Part shown: one piece after another, positions 21,944 through 30,145 of the stretch | How the letters are laid out: each line of letters begins with the position of its first letter | Position numbering within the stretch: the stretch's first letter is position 1 | Assembly: GCA_003215415.1 (NCBI GenBank) | Contig: QCKK01000011.1 | Span: 1 to 37,058 of the forward strand | DNA length: 37,058 nucleotides | Reading direction: 5' to 3' | DNA from: Prochlorococcus sp. AG-409-N21 | Lineage (GTDB): Bacteria > Cyanobacteriota > Cyanobacteriia > PCC-6307 > Cyanobiaceae | Notes under the pieces: model-generated | What the model saw: only the letters and a program-made list of their open reading frames with translations | Told to the model about the DNA's origin: nothing | The model's database searches: none | Program-made: the position numbers and the translations under genes

Positions 21944-22228
21944 TTATGCGATTGAATAAAATTCATAACCATGCAGCTGGTAATGTTGCAATTTTATAGT
22001 CAGATGATGAGTTTGGCTATCCTTAAGAGATTGATCTTTTATATAAAGAATGGCTGATTCAAACATAGGCATTACAAAGGCACAAATTGTTATTACAGAT
22101 AGAATCTTATTATAATTGAATTCCTTTATTTCCATAAAGTTATCTCCGCAATAACTACAAATCAAATGTTTACCCTTGCCAGCTTCTTTGATTTTGTATG
22201 AACAGAATGGGCAGATATTTTTCCTCAT
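21944..22228 (-). CDS. Small zinc-ribbon membrane protein
   Basis: The protein has 94 residues. MRKNICPFCSYKIKEAGKGK with Cys6, Cys9, Cys24 and Cys27 forms a four-cysteine zinc ribbon, followed by a hydrophobic helix (ILSVITICAFVMPMFESAIL) and a polar tail. Such proteins are common in small genomes as hypothetical membrane proteins. No partner is evident; it stands alone. Confidence 0.6.
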   Translation of the reverse strand: MRKNICPFCSYKIKEAGKGKHLICSYCGDNFMEIKEFNYNKILSVITICAFVMPMFESAILYIKDQSLKDSQTHHLTIKLQHYQLHGYEFYSIA

Positions 22229-22396
22229 AAAATAAATAAGGGCAAAAAATACTTACTATTTTAGTTCATTTTATAGCACCAAAAGGATTCATATAAGTAA
22301 TTAAATAAAATAAATTATTTTACACACCACATCTTTAGGATATTTTTTCTATATCAAAGCAATATAAAACATTATACTTCGATCATACGTCTTCAA

Positions 22397-22621
22397 TTAA
22401 GCTGCTAATTGAATCTCATCCTCTATCTCTTCTAAAGAATCGGTATTTTCACAGGATGAACTCTCACTAATCTCACTGATTTGAAGCACGGAATTTTCTT
22501 TTAAGTCTATAGTGATTTCAAGCGAGTCTTCTTCTAGGTTAGGCTCATCATTAAAAAGATCAATAATATAATCTGATATCACACCAGTTCTTTTTAGTAA
22601 ATTTTTTGTGCTGAAGGCCAT
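22397..22621 (-). CDS. Acidic hypothetical protein
   Basis: The protein has 74 residues if it starts at ATG 22621 (MAFSTKNLLKRTGVISDYII); a further ATG at 22684 would add 21 residues of basic sequence. The C-terminal part is very acidic (DLFNDEPNLEEDSLEITIDL, SSSCENTDSLEEIEDEIQLA). It is cytosolic. The function is unknown. Confidence 0.5.
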   Translation of the reverse strand: MAFSTKNLLKRTGVISDYIIDLFNDEPNLEEDSLEITIDLKENSVLQISEISESSSCENTDSLEEIEDEIQLAA

Positions 22622-23056
22622 GAATGGAATTGGGTTGACTTTCAAGTTAAGGTTCACACTCTTTGGCCTGCAAGGCAATACCACAAATTGGTAAAACCCT
22701 TATTCATTCATAAAGAAAATCTTTAGCTTCATAGCTTTAGTAGTTTTTGAAAGGCTTTAACTGATCTTTTTAAGATTAGTTTGTAACTAATTCAATGCCT
22801 AGATGTATCAAAACTTGCAATCAATGATTATTAACAAGTCAAGATATTTAAGAAAATATAACTTTAATTGGCAAAGGAATTGCGAAGCTTTTATTGCGGA
22901 CGTTCTTTTTGGTTTTTAGAATCTTTAAAGTTTCAATACCTCCTAATTTGCTAACTTCCATTTATTAGGGTTGATATCTTTAAAATTCATTGCGTGGGAA
23001 CCGCCCTGAGCGGTTGGCTATACTTTGTCATTCCTAGACCTTTCAACCTCATCTTT
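22622..23056. other. Intergenic region upstream of the Ycf54-like gene
   Basis: About 430 AT-rich bases without a gene. It should contain the promoters for the divergent genes on each side. No strong hairpin is seen. Confidence 0.45.
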
Positions 23057-23383
23057 ATGTCAGAGCCCAAAGCTCTTTATGTATTGTTAGCACCAGTTGG
23101 CCAACTCACAGGCAATGGTCAATTGAGGGAAACTTTAAGCGAGAGACGTAATAGGAAAGGCGAAGACGTCCCTTTTTGGTATCTTTCATCTGAACTGGTT
23201 GAAAAATTTGCCCTTCCAGGGAAAGAGGTGGAAGCTGTTGTTGCTGAAGATTTAACAGCAATTAATTGGTTGAAGCTTCGTTTTGGTGGCGAGCGAATTA
23301 CTTTCCCCTTTGATATAGATCAATTAAGGCAATATGCGACTGAGTTGCCACCACCTCCCAACTTTAGGGATATAAGTGTTTGA
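23057..23383 (+). CDS. ycf54: Ycf54-like protein, Mg-protoporphyrin ester cyclase accessory factor
   Basis: The protein has 108 residues from ATG 23057 (MSEPKALYVLLAPVGQLTGN), the normal length for Ycf54 (about 106). The upstream frame to 22994 is not needed. Family markers are the ERRNRKGED segment at 29-37, PFWYL, VVAEDLTAINWLKLRFGGE at 61-79 (matching the family's TxxxxWLKLR), and the helix to the end. Ycf54 is needed for stable assembly of the aerobic cyclase AcsF. In this window the AcsF gene lies 600 bases away with a ferredoxin gene between, which supports the call. Confidence 0.72.
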   Translation: MSEPKALYVLLAPVGQLTGNGQLRETLSERRNRKGEDVPFWYLSSELVEKFALPGKEVEAVVAEDLTAINWLKLRFGGERITFPFDIDQLRQYATELPPPPNFRDISV

Positions 23384-23514
23384 AAGTTCAACAGTCGAAT
23401 CCATCCTTGATTCAATATATGTTTAACAATCTTTTCTGAATGATTATTGGCATATTAAGGAGATAAGATTTTCTGATTTACCTTAAATTCACAACAAATT
23501 AAATCCTTGCAAAT

Positions 23515-23880
23515 ATGAAACCTCTTCACAAGGTAACCATTCATTACAAGCAAACGGGCCGTACAATTTCATTTGATATTCCCGAGGGAGAGCACATTAT
23601 GCATTTCTTCGAGTCAAATGGTGAGCCTTTGCCTTTCTCATGTAGAAATGGTTGTTGTACGAGTTGTGCCGTCAGGATCTTGTCAGGTGAAATGGACCAA
23701 AGGGCTGGAATTGGCTTGTCTCAGGAAATGCAATCTAGAGGTTATGGTTTACTCTGTATTTCTAAAGTTACTGGCCCAATTGAGTTGGAGACTCAAGATG
23801 AAGATGAAGTTTATGAAATGCAGTTTGGAAAGTATTTAGAGAGGATTAAATCTAAGGCAGGCAACCCATTTGATCTATAA
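23515..23880 (+). CDS. [2Fe-2S] ferredoxin with C-terminal extension
   Basis: The protein has 121 residues, longer than the usual 97-residue photosynthetic ferredoxin. Cysteines Cys43, Cys48 and Cys51 in FSCRNGCCTSCAVRILSG plus Cys81 in YGLLCISKV form the CxxxxCxxC...C cluster pattern. An acidic C-terminal tail (ETQDEDEVYEMQFGKYLERI) follows, as in plant-type FdC2-like ferredoxins. It probably carries electrons to a redox enzyme. The nearest candidate is AcsF, which takes electrons from ferredoxin; this is inference from context. Confidence 0.85.
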   Translation: MKPLHKVTIHYKQTGRTISFDIPEGEHIMHFFESNGEPLPFSCRNGCCTSCAVRILSGEMDQRAGIGLSQEMQSRGYGLLCISKVTGPIELETQDEDEVYEMQFGKYLERIKSKAGNPFDL

Positions 23881-23892
23881 AATATTTCTTCT

Positions 23893-23916
23893 AGATTTGG
23901 ATTCTAATTCAAATCT
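23893..23916. terminator. Possible weak terminator between ferredoxin and acsF genes
   Basis: AGATTTGGAT pairs with ATTCAAATCT around a TCTA loop, in the 100 bases between the convergent genes. It is AT-rich and has no long T tract, so termination is uncertain. Confidence 0.3.
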
Positions 23917-23988
23917 ATTCACTAAATACAATTACACAGCCAGCAATAAGGTTAGAAATTAATTAATATCTAACAATATCTAATAATA

Positions 23989-25038
23989 CTAATATCTAAC
24001 CGCAGCAGTTTTCTCCATTGGCAGGGCAAATTGTCTAAGGATAAGGGAAACAAATTTACCTAATGCAAGTGGTTTTGATAAACCAGAACTTTCTCTCCAT
24101 TTGCGGAAAGCATTTAGGATTTGAACACGCATTTCTAAGAATTTTCCATCGTCAAACTTATAAACCCATGGGAAAGCATTTCGTGAAGTGTTATTAGTTT
24201 GAATAATCACCTCCTCATCAAATAAAACCGGGTCTATTCCTAGCAGGGTATAAAAATCTCCACGTTCGCAAACTGTAAGTGTATGAGTAAGAAATACCGT
24301 CCAGAGGAAAAATCGACTTAGTATTTTGCCTCTAAAACCTTTGGTCATCCCTGGCCAGCATCTCATCATCATATTTATACAATCACCGTGACGATTCTCG
24401 TCTTGACACCAAGGTTCAAAGAAGTCAAATAAAGGAGCACATGCTTTGTCAGGGTTTGCTTCAAGATGCCTATTAATTAGTATGTAGCGCCAATATCCAA
24501 TCTTTTCAGATAGATACAAGGAATAAAGTACCCAACTTAGAGGAAAGAAAGTCGCAGCTCTCTTGTTCCCTAGATTAGGTAGATCTACATTTATACCTTC
24601 TGCTTTCAGTGCCCTTCCAAGAAAGCCTGCGTGACGAGCTTCGTCTCTTGCTAGAAATTGAAAGAATTGGCCAAGTTCTTTTCTACCGGCCTTTTTAAAT
24701 CTGTTTGAGATTTCTTTAAATAGAAGAAAACCAGAAAATTCCGAAACTACAGAACGAACTAGGTAGCTTTCGTAGACGGCCTTGTCTTCTGCTGAAAGTT
24801 CATTAAGACGATCGAGAGAGGCTTTCCGGTCAAAGTGCTTGAGGTTGTAGTCGGCCTCCATCTCCTTGAACATAGCTTCAAAATCTTCACGAGCTATTTC
24901 AAGATCGGTTTTGGCCGCTTTCTCAAATTCGGTCGTATAAAAACGTGGAGTTAAAAGGTTTTCATTTAGGTGTGGTGGAAGTTCGTTCCTGCCACGAGTA
25001 GTGCCACTAGGTGGGGCAGTAGAAGCAGTTGCTGTCAT
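23989..25038 (-). CDS. acsF: Mg-protoporphyrin IX monomethyl ester (oxidative) cyclase AcsF
   Basis: The protein has 349 residues, normal for the diiron AcsF/ChlA/CHL27 enzyme. Diiron ligands are visible as Glu100 in VSEFSGFLLF, E133xxH136 in ARDEARHAGFLG and E214xxH217 in CQDENRHGDC. The central RAATFFPLSWVLYSLYLSEK and WRYILINRHLEANP belong to the conserved core. The enzyme uses O2 to form ring E of (proto)chlorophyllide from Mg-protoporphyrin monomethyl ester at the membrane. It runs convergent to ferredoxin and near Ycf54, both tied to the same reaction. No regulatory site is seen. Confidence 0.97.
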   Translation of the reverse strand: MTATASTAPPSGTTRGRNELPPHLNENLLTPRFYTTEFEKAAKTDLEIAREDFEAMFKEMEADYNLKHFDRKASLDRLNELSAEDKAVYESYLVRSVVSEFSGFLLFKEISNRFKKAGRKELGQFFQFLARDEARHAGFLGRALKAEGINVDLPNLGNKRAATFFPLSWVLYSLYLSEKIGYWRYILINRHLEANPDKACAPLFDFFEPWCQDENRHGDCINMMMRCWPGMTKGFRGKILSRFFLWTVFLTHTLTVCERGDFYTLLGIDPVLFDEEVIIQTNNTSRNAFPWVYKFDDGKFLEMRVQILNAFRKWRESSGLSKPLALGKFVSLILRQFALPMEKTAAVRY

Positions 25039-25527
25039 TGCCTTGATCTAACCGGTTAATAACTTTAGGTCTTAAGGCTATGGATTTAAGGATTTTGCGT
25101 TAGTAATTAATAGAGTTGGAATGCTTTTGTTCGACCGAATGGTATCAATAGTGGTTTCCTTGCTATAAGCATTACCTGGAATCCCTTGCAGGAGAGTCAA
25201 GGTGGGGAGATAGGACGGATACATCCTTATTTGCCCTTGGATTTACTGATTCCATATCTAGGAAGTAAATCGATACAAATTACTCTTATCAGAAGCTCCT
25301 TAGACCAAATTTGACTAATCGCTAGCAAAAAAGCACTTATTTTAAAGCTAATACATGAAAACCATCGACGGATAAGGTTTTAAGGTTGAAACCGAATGAA
25401 TCTTTGATTGTTTCTATTTTATTTTTGAGTAATTTATTTTGCTAGAAAGAATGACTATTTATAGGAGGAAAAAGCTGTCAATTTTCTAGACTAAGAAGAA
25501 ATTCTGACTCAAATGAAATTATCAATT
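25039..25527. other. Region upstream of acsF, no gene seen
   Basis: About 490 bases between the acsF start and the 3' end of the next leftward gene. Apart from a moderately GC-rich segment at 25130-25240 I find no reading frame or clear hairpin. It should contain the acsF promoter and leader. Confidence 0.45.
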
Positions 25528-25725
25528 CTATAATAATCCATCTTTATCTAGGGACTCTCTCTTCCTAAGTGCTTGTGCAAGTTTGCCTGCGACAAAAGGA
25601 ATACGAATGGCATATTTTCTAAGTTGAATTCTTTCATCTAAGCTTACATTATTTCCATTACCGATTCTGCGGATGATTTCCTCGACCTTCTTTCTTGTTT
25701 CGGTTGTAAGCATTCTAATAGGCAT
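25528..25725 (-). CDS. Conserved picocyanobacterial small helical protein
   Basis: The protein has 65 residues if it starts at ATG 25725 (MPIRMLTTETRKKVEEIIRR), with 25782 as a longer alternative. The pattern TTETRKKVEEIIRRI...VSLDERIQLRKYA is one I know from many marine picocyanobacterial hypothetical proteins (with VSLEERxxLxKxA). It is helical, cytosolic and of unknown function. Confidence 0.55.
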   Translation of the reverse strand: MPIRMLTTETRKKVEEIIRRIGNGNNVSLDERIQLRKYAIRIPFVAGKLAQALRKRESLDKDGLL

Positions 25726-25855
25726 GTTGATTAATATAGTATGTATTTTATAAGTTTGATATTGATTTAGAACTTTCGCCATAAGTTTAAATATAATGAC
25801 ATTTGAATAGGTTTGTATCTAATTTTGATGATTACATTAGTTATAGAACCATAAA

Positions 25856-26164
25856 CTATGCAGCTCGTCTTTCATAATATTTTGATGGAAGTCTTCTGTA
25901 TTTATTTAAATTGGTAATTCTTGTGTGCTTAGAACTATTGCAGGCTTTCAAAAGAGGTTTTATTTTCCCAAGTCTTTTGAGGGGAAGTTGACCATGACGT
26001 GGGAGGAAAACACTATTTAGCAATATTTTCCATTTTGATCTGTGGCTATTTGCAGTCCTGAACTTCCAGAACAAGTGAAGAATTAAGGCTATGAACCCAC
26101 TAATAAATCCAGACACAAGGGCCAAGGTTGGTTTATTCCTTTCTCTATTTTCTGGTGACGTCAA
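25856..26164 (-). CDS. Basic membrane-anchored hypothetical protein
   Basis: The protein has 102 residues from a TTG start at 26164 (MTSPENRERNKPTLALVSGF). It has one hydrophobic helix at about 13-32 and a very basic tail (RKWKILLN-type, KRLGKIKPLLKACNSSKHTR). No family is recognised. The base composition and lack of an ATG leave some doubt. Confidence 0.4.
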   Translation of the reverse strand: MTSPENRERNKPTLALVSGFISGFIALILHLFWKFRTANSHRSKWKILLNSVFLPRHGQLPLKRLGKIKPLLKACNSSKHTRITNLNKYRRLPSKYYERRAA

Positions 26165-26220
26165 GCCCTTGTAAGAATAGGGATCACCTCTTTTGGCATT
26201 AAAAAGCTTTTAGATTGCAA

Positions 26221-26718
26221 TTATTCGTGGCCTCCATTGCATATTTGTACTTTCTTTATGAACTCTTCTCTTTTTAGCCCTTCAATATTTGATGCTTCTT
26301 CAATGCATTCGTTCTGCATTTTGGTCCATTGAGCAATAGGTGCCAGCCTAGAAACTCCTATAACTAGAGAAATAGTGCTGATTGTTGCCAAGGCAATATA
26401 GGTTTTTCCACTATTACTTCCATCAAGCTTTGATTGAGGATTGTTTTTTTGAATGATTTGTTCAGCCAATTCTTCTGAGTCAGGGTCGCTTAGTCGACCT
26501 TCTGAATGATCAATTGGTTCGATTAGTGAAGCTTGAGATGGTTGTGGGGAAGGGCGATCAAGCAATCTCTCAATCGATTTTACAAGCTTCTCTCCAATAG
26601 TTATTAGTAACGCAATCAGAGCCAGAAGAAGAGGTCTTAAGGTCTTAAGGGAATCTTTAATCCCTTTTATAAGACGTTTGATTTCTTTAGGAAAATCAGG
26701 CTTATTTTCTTGAGCCAT
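26221..26718 (-). CDS. Membrane protein, last gene of a leftward operon
   Basis: The protein has 165 residues. An N-terminal basic helix is followed by a hydrophobic helix (LRPLLLALIALLITIGEKLV), a polar Ser/Pro/Asp-rich linker, and a second helix (IALATISTISLVIGVSRLAP). The tail has two cysteines (NECIEEASN, QICNGGHE). It lies 32 bases after the next gene upstream (26751-27254), so they are co-transcribed. The function is unknown. Confidence 0.55.
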   Translation of the reverse strand: MAQENKPDFPKEIKRLIKGIKDSLKTLRPLLLALIALLITIGEKLVKSIERLLDRPSPQPSQASLIEPIDHSEGRLSDPDSEELAEQIIQKNNPQSKLDGSNSGKTYIALATISTISLVIGVSRLAPIAQWTKMQNECIEEASNIEGLKREEFIKKVQICNGGHE

Positions 26719-26750
26719 AATTTTTTAAACGTCTTCTTGCTAATTATGAG

Positions 26751-27254
26751 TTAAATCGCATTAAAAACTAGGTATAGGAGTCTGAAAAAATATATCAATA
26801 AAATGCTGCCAAGCAGCTGAAGTACAAATTTGGTGTTTGTGAGCTGTTTAGGAATGGATAGGTTTAGATCACCTAGAGCCCTTTTTGAGTTTTCTTTGGA
26901 AAGTTTTGTTGAACCACTTGAATTTGAAGGAGGTTGACTTTGTGGGCGATCATTTCGGTATGTTTTTTCTAAGCCAAGTTCGTTTATGGAAGGGATAGGT
27001 AGTTCTTGCTTCGCAGAATCAGATGAAATTGCAGGGGTTATTTGATGAATTATATTTGAATTCTCATCAGGGGTAGGATTTAAAGGGTCGTCAGGTATAG
27101 GAGTTAAATAATTTTGTGATGATTGATTTATTGGATTCTTTGATGATTCATTTGAACTTGAATTGTCTTCTTCAAATAAATCGGATGAGTTTTCACTATT
27201 CGTAGACCATGGATCTTGATCGTTAAGATCAATTTTAGGATTTGATTCTTCCAT
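26751..27254 (-). CDS. Disordered, C-terminally anchored membrane protein
   Basis: The protein has 167 residues. The first 130 are low-complexity, rich in Ser, Asn, Pro and Asp (STNSENSSDLFEEDNSSSNE). A single hydrophobic helix lies near the end (LQLLGSILLIYFFRLLYLVF). This is a tail-anchored layout. It is placed between a 55-residue membrane protein upstream and the 165-residue one downstream. No family is recognised. Confidence 0.55.
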   Translation of the reverse strand: MEESNPKIDLNDQDPWSTNSENSSDLFEEDNSSSNESSKNPINQSSQNYLTPIPDDPLNPTPDENSNIIHQITPAISSDSAKQELPIPSINELGLEKTYRNDRPQSQPPSNSSGSTKLSKENSKRALGDLNLSIPKQLTNTKFVLQLLGSILLIYFFRLLYLVFNAI

Positions 27255-27278
27255 GTGAATAATCTCGGAAATCTAAAC

Positions 27279-27446
27279 CTATTGATCTTTTTTGTTTTGT
27301 TGCTTCCCTTTAGCATAATTGCTAATCAGAGCAACTCCTGCACCAAATAGCCAGGAGAAAGCTAAGGCCCCGATCACGAAAAGAGCTATGCGAATAGCTC
27401 CAAACCCGCCGGCATCATTGGGTCCGTATTGTAGTAATGGATCCAT
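27279..27446 (-). CDS. 55-residue membrane protein, first gene of the operon
   Basis: ATG at 27446 reads MDPLLQYGPNDAGGFGAIRI, then a hydrophobic helix (ALFVIGALAFSWLFGAGVAL) and the basic tail SNYAKGKQQNKKDQ. It has a clean start, positive tail and a good helix, and lies 24 bases before the next gene in the same direction. It is too short for most gene callers. The function is unknown; it forms an operon with 26751-27254 and 26221-26718. Confidence 0.6.
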   Translation of the reverse strand: MDPLLQYGPNDAGGFGAIRIALFVIGALAFSWLFGAGVALISNYAKGKQQNKKDQ

Positions 27447-27673
27447 TTTAAAATTCTAAGTCACTTTCCTGGTTTAGTGGTAAATAGTTAACATCTGAGT
27501 TTTTATCTAAAATAGAAACCACAAAGCAGGCCTTATAAAAGATTATTTAATTATATTTGTATAATGAGAAATAACTAAATCTATTATTAAATAACAATAT
27601 CTTTGCTTCACTAGATAAGACTAATGAAACAAAGAGAGTGTTATTTATTTGATGTTTATCTTTTGCTATTAAT

Positions 27674-27973
27674 CTATTTTAGACCGAGTGGGAAGAATAT
27701 TATTTCAGGTCCAGCAAGAATCACTGATATAGCAATAATCACCGTAAGGATTTGAACCCCTGCAAATTGCTGCCAGCGGTATCTAAGCAATGATGAGCCA
27801 GAGCTAAGCCCCCAGCCTTCCTTAGGTTCGTTTTGTGGAAGTCCATAGTAAATGAACTGAAATATCTGAAAAATGGCAATCAAGCCGAAAATTGCTGGTA
27901 CCAGAGCGAAGCCATCGCCTGGCTTGACGAGGCCCCAAATCCCGGTTGCAAATACGTGGTTTAAAACAGGCAT
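27674..27973 (-). CDS. Small membrane protein, KPxGG family, member 2
   Basis: Start taken at ATG 27973 (MPVLNHVFATGIWGLVKPGD) by alignment with the other two members, giving 99 residues; ATGs further upstream are possible. The shared core is GIWGLVKPGDGFALVPAIFG followed by LIAIFQIFQFIYYG. This member adds a second part, GWGLSSGSSLLRYRWQQFAG, and another hydrophobic helix ending IFFPLGLK. The family is unnamed to my knowledge. It lies divergent from member 3 with about 430 bases between. Confidence 0.65.
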   Translation of the reverse strand: MPVLNHVFATGIWGLVKPGDGFALVPAIFGLIAIFQIFQFIYYGLPQNEPKEGWGLSSGSSLLRYRWQQFAGVQILTVIIAISVILAGPEIIFFPLGLK

Positions 27974-28027
27974 CAAATAATTAAAAAGCTGGTTATTAAT
28001 ACCGCAATTCATTAAGAAGCTAACCAA

Positions 28028-28400
28028 CCTATGCCTAGATCGTTACATGGATAACTTTGCCTTTGAGGGAATCTATTCAGAAGCTAAGGCATCAAATCGA
28101 CTACTATGATTGGGCTCCGAGAGAACACTTCAGCTTTCCTTGTCTGAATTTCTGTGGAACTTTTAGTAGTAAATATTTTTAGCATTACAAGCCCATGAAT
28201 TTGATCTAGGGTTTTTTTGGGAAGATTTCGACGCTTTTCCAGGCTTAAAGCCTGCTCAGCTGTGAGGTCTAACTCCTAAATACATAAGATTGAATTTGAG
28301 GTTTTCGATTCTGCATTGCTAAAAGACCTTTCAAGGTGCTACAGATTCACTAGGTAACTTCTTTAAATGGGTTATAAAGGTACAAATTTTCAATGGATTA
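28028..28400. other. Divergent intergenic region between KPxGG genes 2 and 3
   Basis: About 370 bases; no gene recognised. It should hold both promoters of the divergent small membrane genes. Confidence 0.4.
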
Positions 28401-28571
28401 ATGATTCACTTATCGAACATCCTTGCAACTGGGGTATGGGGCTTGTTTAAGCCTTCAGGAGGATTGCAATTGCTGCCGGCAGTATTTGGACTAATAGCGA
28501 TTATTCAGGTCTCTCAATTTCATTGGTATGCTCGTGACGAAAATGATCCTTCCAAGCGTTTTCAGCGCTGA
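28401..28571 (+). CDS. Small membrane protein, KPxGG family, member 3
   Basis: The protein has 56 residues from ATG 28401 (MIHLSNILATGVWGLFKPSG), then GLQLLPAVFGLIAIIQVSQF and the polar tail HWYARDENDPSKRFQR. It shares core and layout with 27674-27973 and 12845-13048. It consists of one membrane helix and a charged C-terminus with Tyr/Trp. It is short, but three similar sequences in one window make it real. A perfect terminator follows. Confidence 0.7.
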   Translation: MIHLSNILATGVWGLFKPSGGLQLLPAVFGLIAIIQVSQFHWYARDENDPSKRFQR

Positions 28572-28608
28572 TTTAACTTCACGTAACTAAGATTTATAAC
28601 TACCTAGA

Positions 28609-28643
28609 AACTAGTGGGATCTATTTTATTGATCCCACTAGTT
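28609..28643 (+). terminator. Terminator after KPxGG gene 3
   Basis: AACTAGTGGGATC pairs with GATCCCACTAGTT (nine-base loop) and is followed by T's. Confidence 0.9.
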
Positions 28644-29211
28644 TTTTGCTTTTATGTCTGCTTTGCTTGGAAGCGGATTAATATATTGTCTAATCATTCA
28701 TGTGAGAGCCTCAAGTCTGACCTTAAGGACTTGTGAGCAACCACCAATAAAATTTTTCTACAACAAAATAAGAAGAGCTATGTTTTTTGGGTCATTGAGT
28801 ACATAACAAATCAATTCTGTCCTTTTTATTTGTTTTGTATAAACCATTGCCAATCTGGTATCGATTCCAAGGCAAAGGGTTTTATTTCCGTGTTTGCTGT
28901 TACTTCTACTTAGTAGGTCACCTCAAAGAAATATGGCCATCCAACTAATGCTGATGAAATTTTGACGCTGAATTCAGCTTTTGGTTCCAAATTCTTGATG
29001 TAAATAAATTAATTTAGTTTAGAGATGGTCAAGATTTAATAAAGACCTGCTAATAGAAAGCTTTTTCATCCTATGCAAATACCCTTTTAAGAACAATCAT
29101 TTTTTATAGATTTAAATTAAGTATCTCTTCTCAATTAATTATTTAAATAACGATTGGGTTTCAGCCAAGACATTTGAAATAAGGTTGGAAATAGTTTTTC
29201 ACTTGTTTCGT
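28644..29211. other. Intergenic region with a possible tiny ORF
   Basis: About 570 bases. ATG 28654 to stop 28806 would give a 50-residue protein (MSALLGSGLIYCLIIHVRAS...), but it is not supported by anything else. The rest holds no frame of note. Confidence 0.3.
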
Positions 29212-29520
29212 ATGGATCCGGAGTCTTTTTTTGGATCGCTAACCTCTATGGATGTTCTTGGGTTAGTTGCAGGAACTTTAACCACAATTGCTTTTGTCCC
29301 CCAATTATTAAAGGTTTGGTCATCTAAATCAGCAAAAGACATTTCCTATGGAATGTTCATTCTTTTTGTTTCAGGAATAGTTTTGTGGGAAGTATATGGC
29401 TGGGGCATACATTCTTTCCCGGTTATTTTATTCAATGTCATAACCTTTATACTTGGTTGCGCAATATTGACTCTTAAATTCATTTTTGACAGAAGAGATC
29501 AAAATGAAAAACCTGATTAG
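29212..29520 (+). CDS. SemiSWEET/PQ-loop transporter-like protein
   Basis: The protein has 102 residues from ATG 29212 (MDPESFFGSLTSMDVLGLVA). Three helices carry the PQ motif (IAFVPQLLKVW, Pro30-Gln31), followed by SAKDISYGMFILFVSGIVLW and VILFNVITFILGCAI. Such a single triple-helix bundle dimerises to form a bacterial sugar facilitator (SemiSWEET). The substrate is unknown. The polar tail DRRDQNEKPD is cytosolic. The gene stands alone. Confidence 0.85.
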   Translation: MDPESFFGSLTSMDVLGLVAGTLTTIAFVPQLLKVWSSKSAKDISYGMFILFVSGIVLWEVYGWGIHSFPVILFNVITFILGCAILTLKFIFDRRDQNEKPD

Positions 29521-29568
29521 TTGTAGACTCTTAAAATAGTTAGTGAAAAGAAATAAAATGACTATTAA

Positions 29569-29943
29569 CTAAAATTCTGAGAAGCTTATAAATTGTGGAA
29601 TTGGGATACATTCTCCAATCCTTTCCCAAACTTCTATTTGCTCTTCAATAGATTTATAATCACTTTTATTAGCATTAATTTGCTTTGCTTTCTTAAGGGA
29701 TTGAAATGCTTGAACCCCATATTCACTTGCTATTCTTTCGTTGATACAAGCTTTAGCCCTATTTCCAGATTTCAAATTTTGCTCTGCTTCTTTTAAAGAG
29801 GTTTGTGCTAATTCACTTTTTTCGCGCCATTCCAACATATAATCTGTATATGTCTTTGTAGCATTATCTGCAAGAATAGCTGGTCCCATTGGCATTGACA
29901 GGCCAATTAGTAGAATAAGAATGATCGCAAGACTCCTTTTCAT
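29569..29943 (-). CDS. Secreted hypothetical protein
   Basis: The protein has 124 residues. The signal peptide MKRSLAIILILLIGLSMPMG is followed by a cleavage region near ILADN. The mature part is helical (TDYMLEWREKSELAQTSLKE, AEQNLKSGNRAKACINERIA) with two cysteines (in AKACIN and IGECIP) that may form a disulfide. It lies in the periplasm or thylakoid lumen. The function is unknown. Confidence 0.6.
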   Translation of the reverse strand: MKRSLAIILILLIGLSMPMGPAILADNATKTYTDYMLEWREKSELAQTSLKEAEQNLKSGNRAKACINERIASEYGVQAFQSLKKAKQINANKSDYKSIEEQIEVWERIGECIPIPQFISFSEF

Positions 29944-30145
29944 TTGGTTAATAAGGATCCTTATTTGGAAAGATTCTAAAATTGGGCAATTTCTAGCTTT
30001 ACCAAGTTAGAACGATTATCACCTGCAAGCAAATTTTCTCCTGCTACCGTACTGAAATTTTGTAGGTGAGGTTAATTTACTCGAGGATTGGGAATCCTGA
30101 TTTATTCTTTTAAGAAGAAAGCTAGTTGGCCTAAGATTTTGTAAT

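Noticed and set aside
25130-25240. Possible riboswitch or structured leader upstream of acsF
   Set aside because: Moderately GC-rich with a GGAAACCAC string, but no convincing nested stems or terminator could be drawn by eye.
28654-28806. 50-codon ATG frame after the KPxGG gene 3 terminator
   Set aside because: It starts within ten bases after a terminator, has no recognised motif and an irregular composition; kept only as a remark in the intergenic entry.
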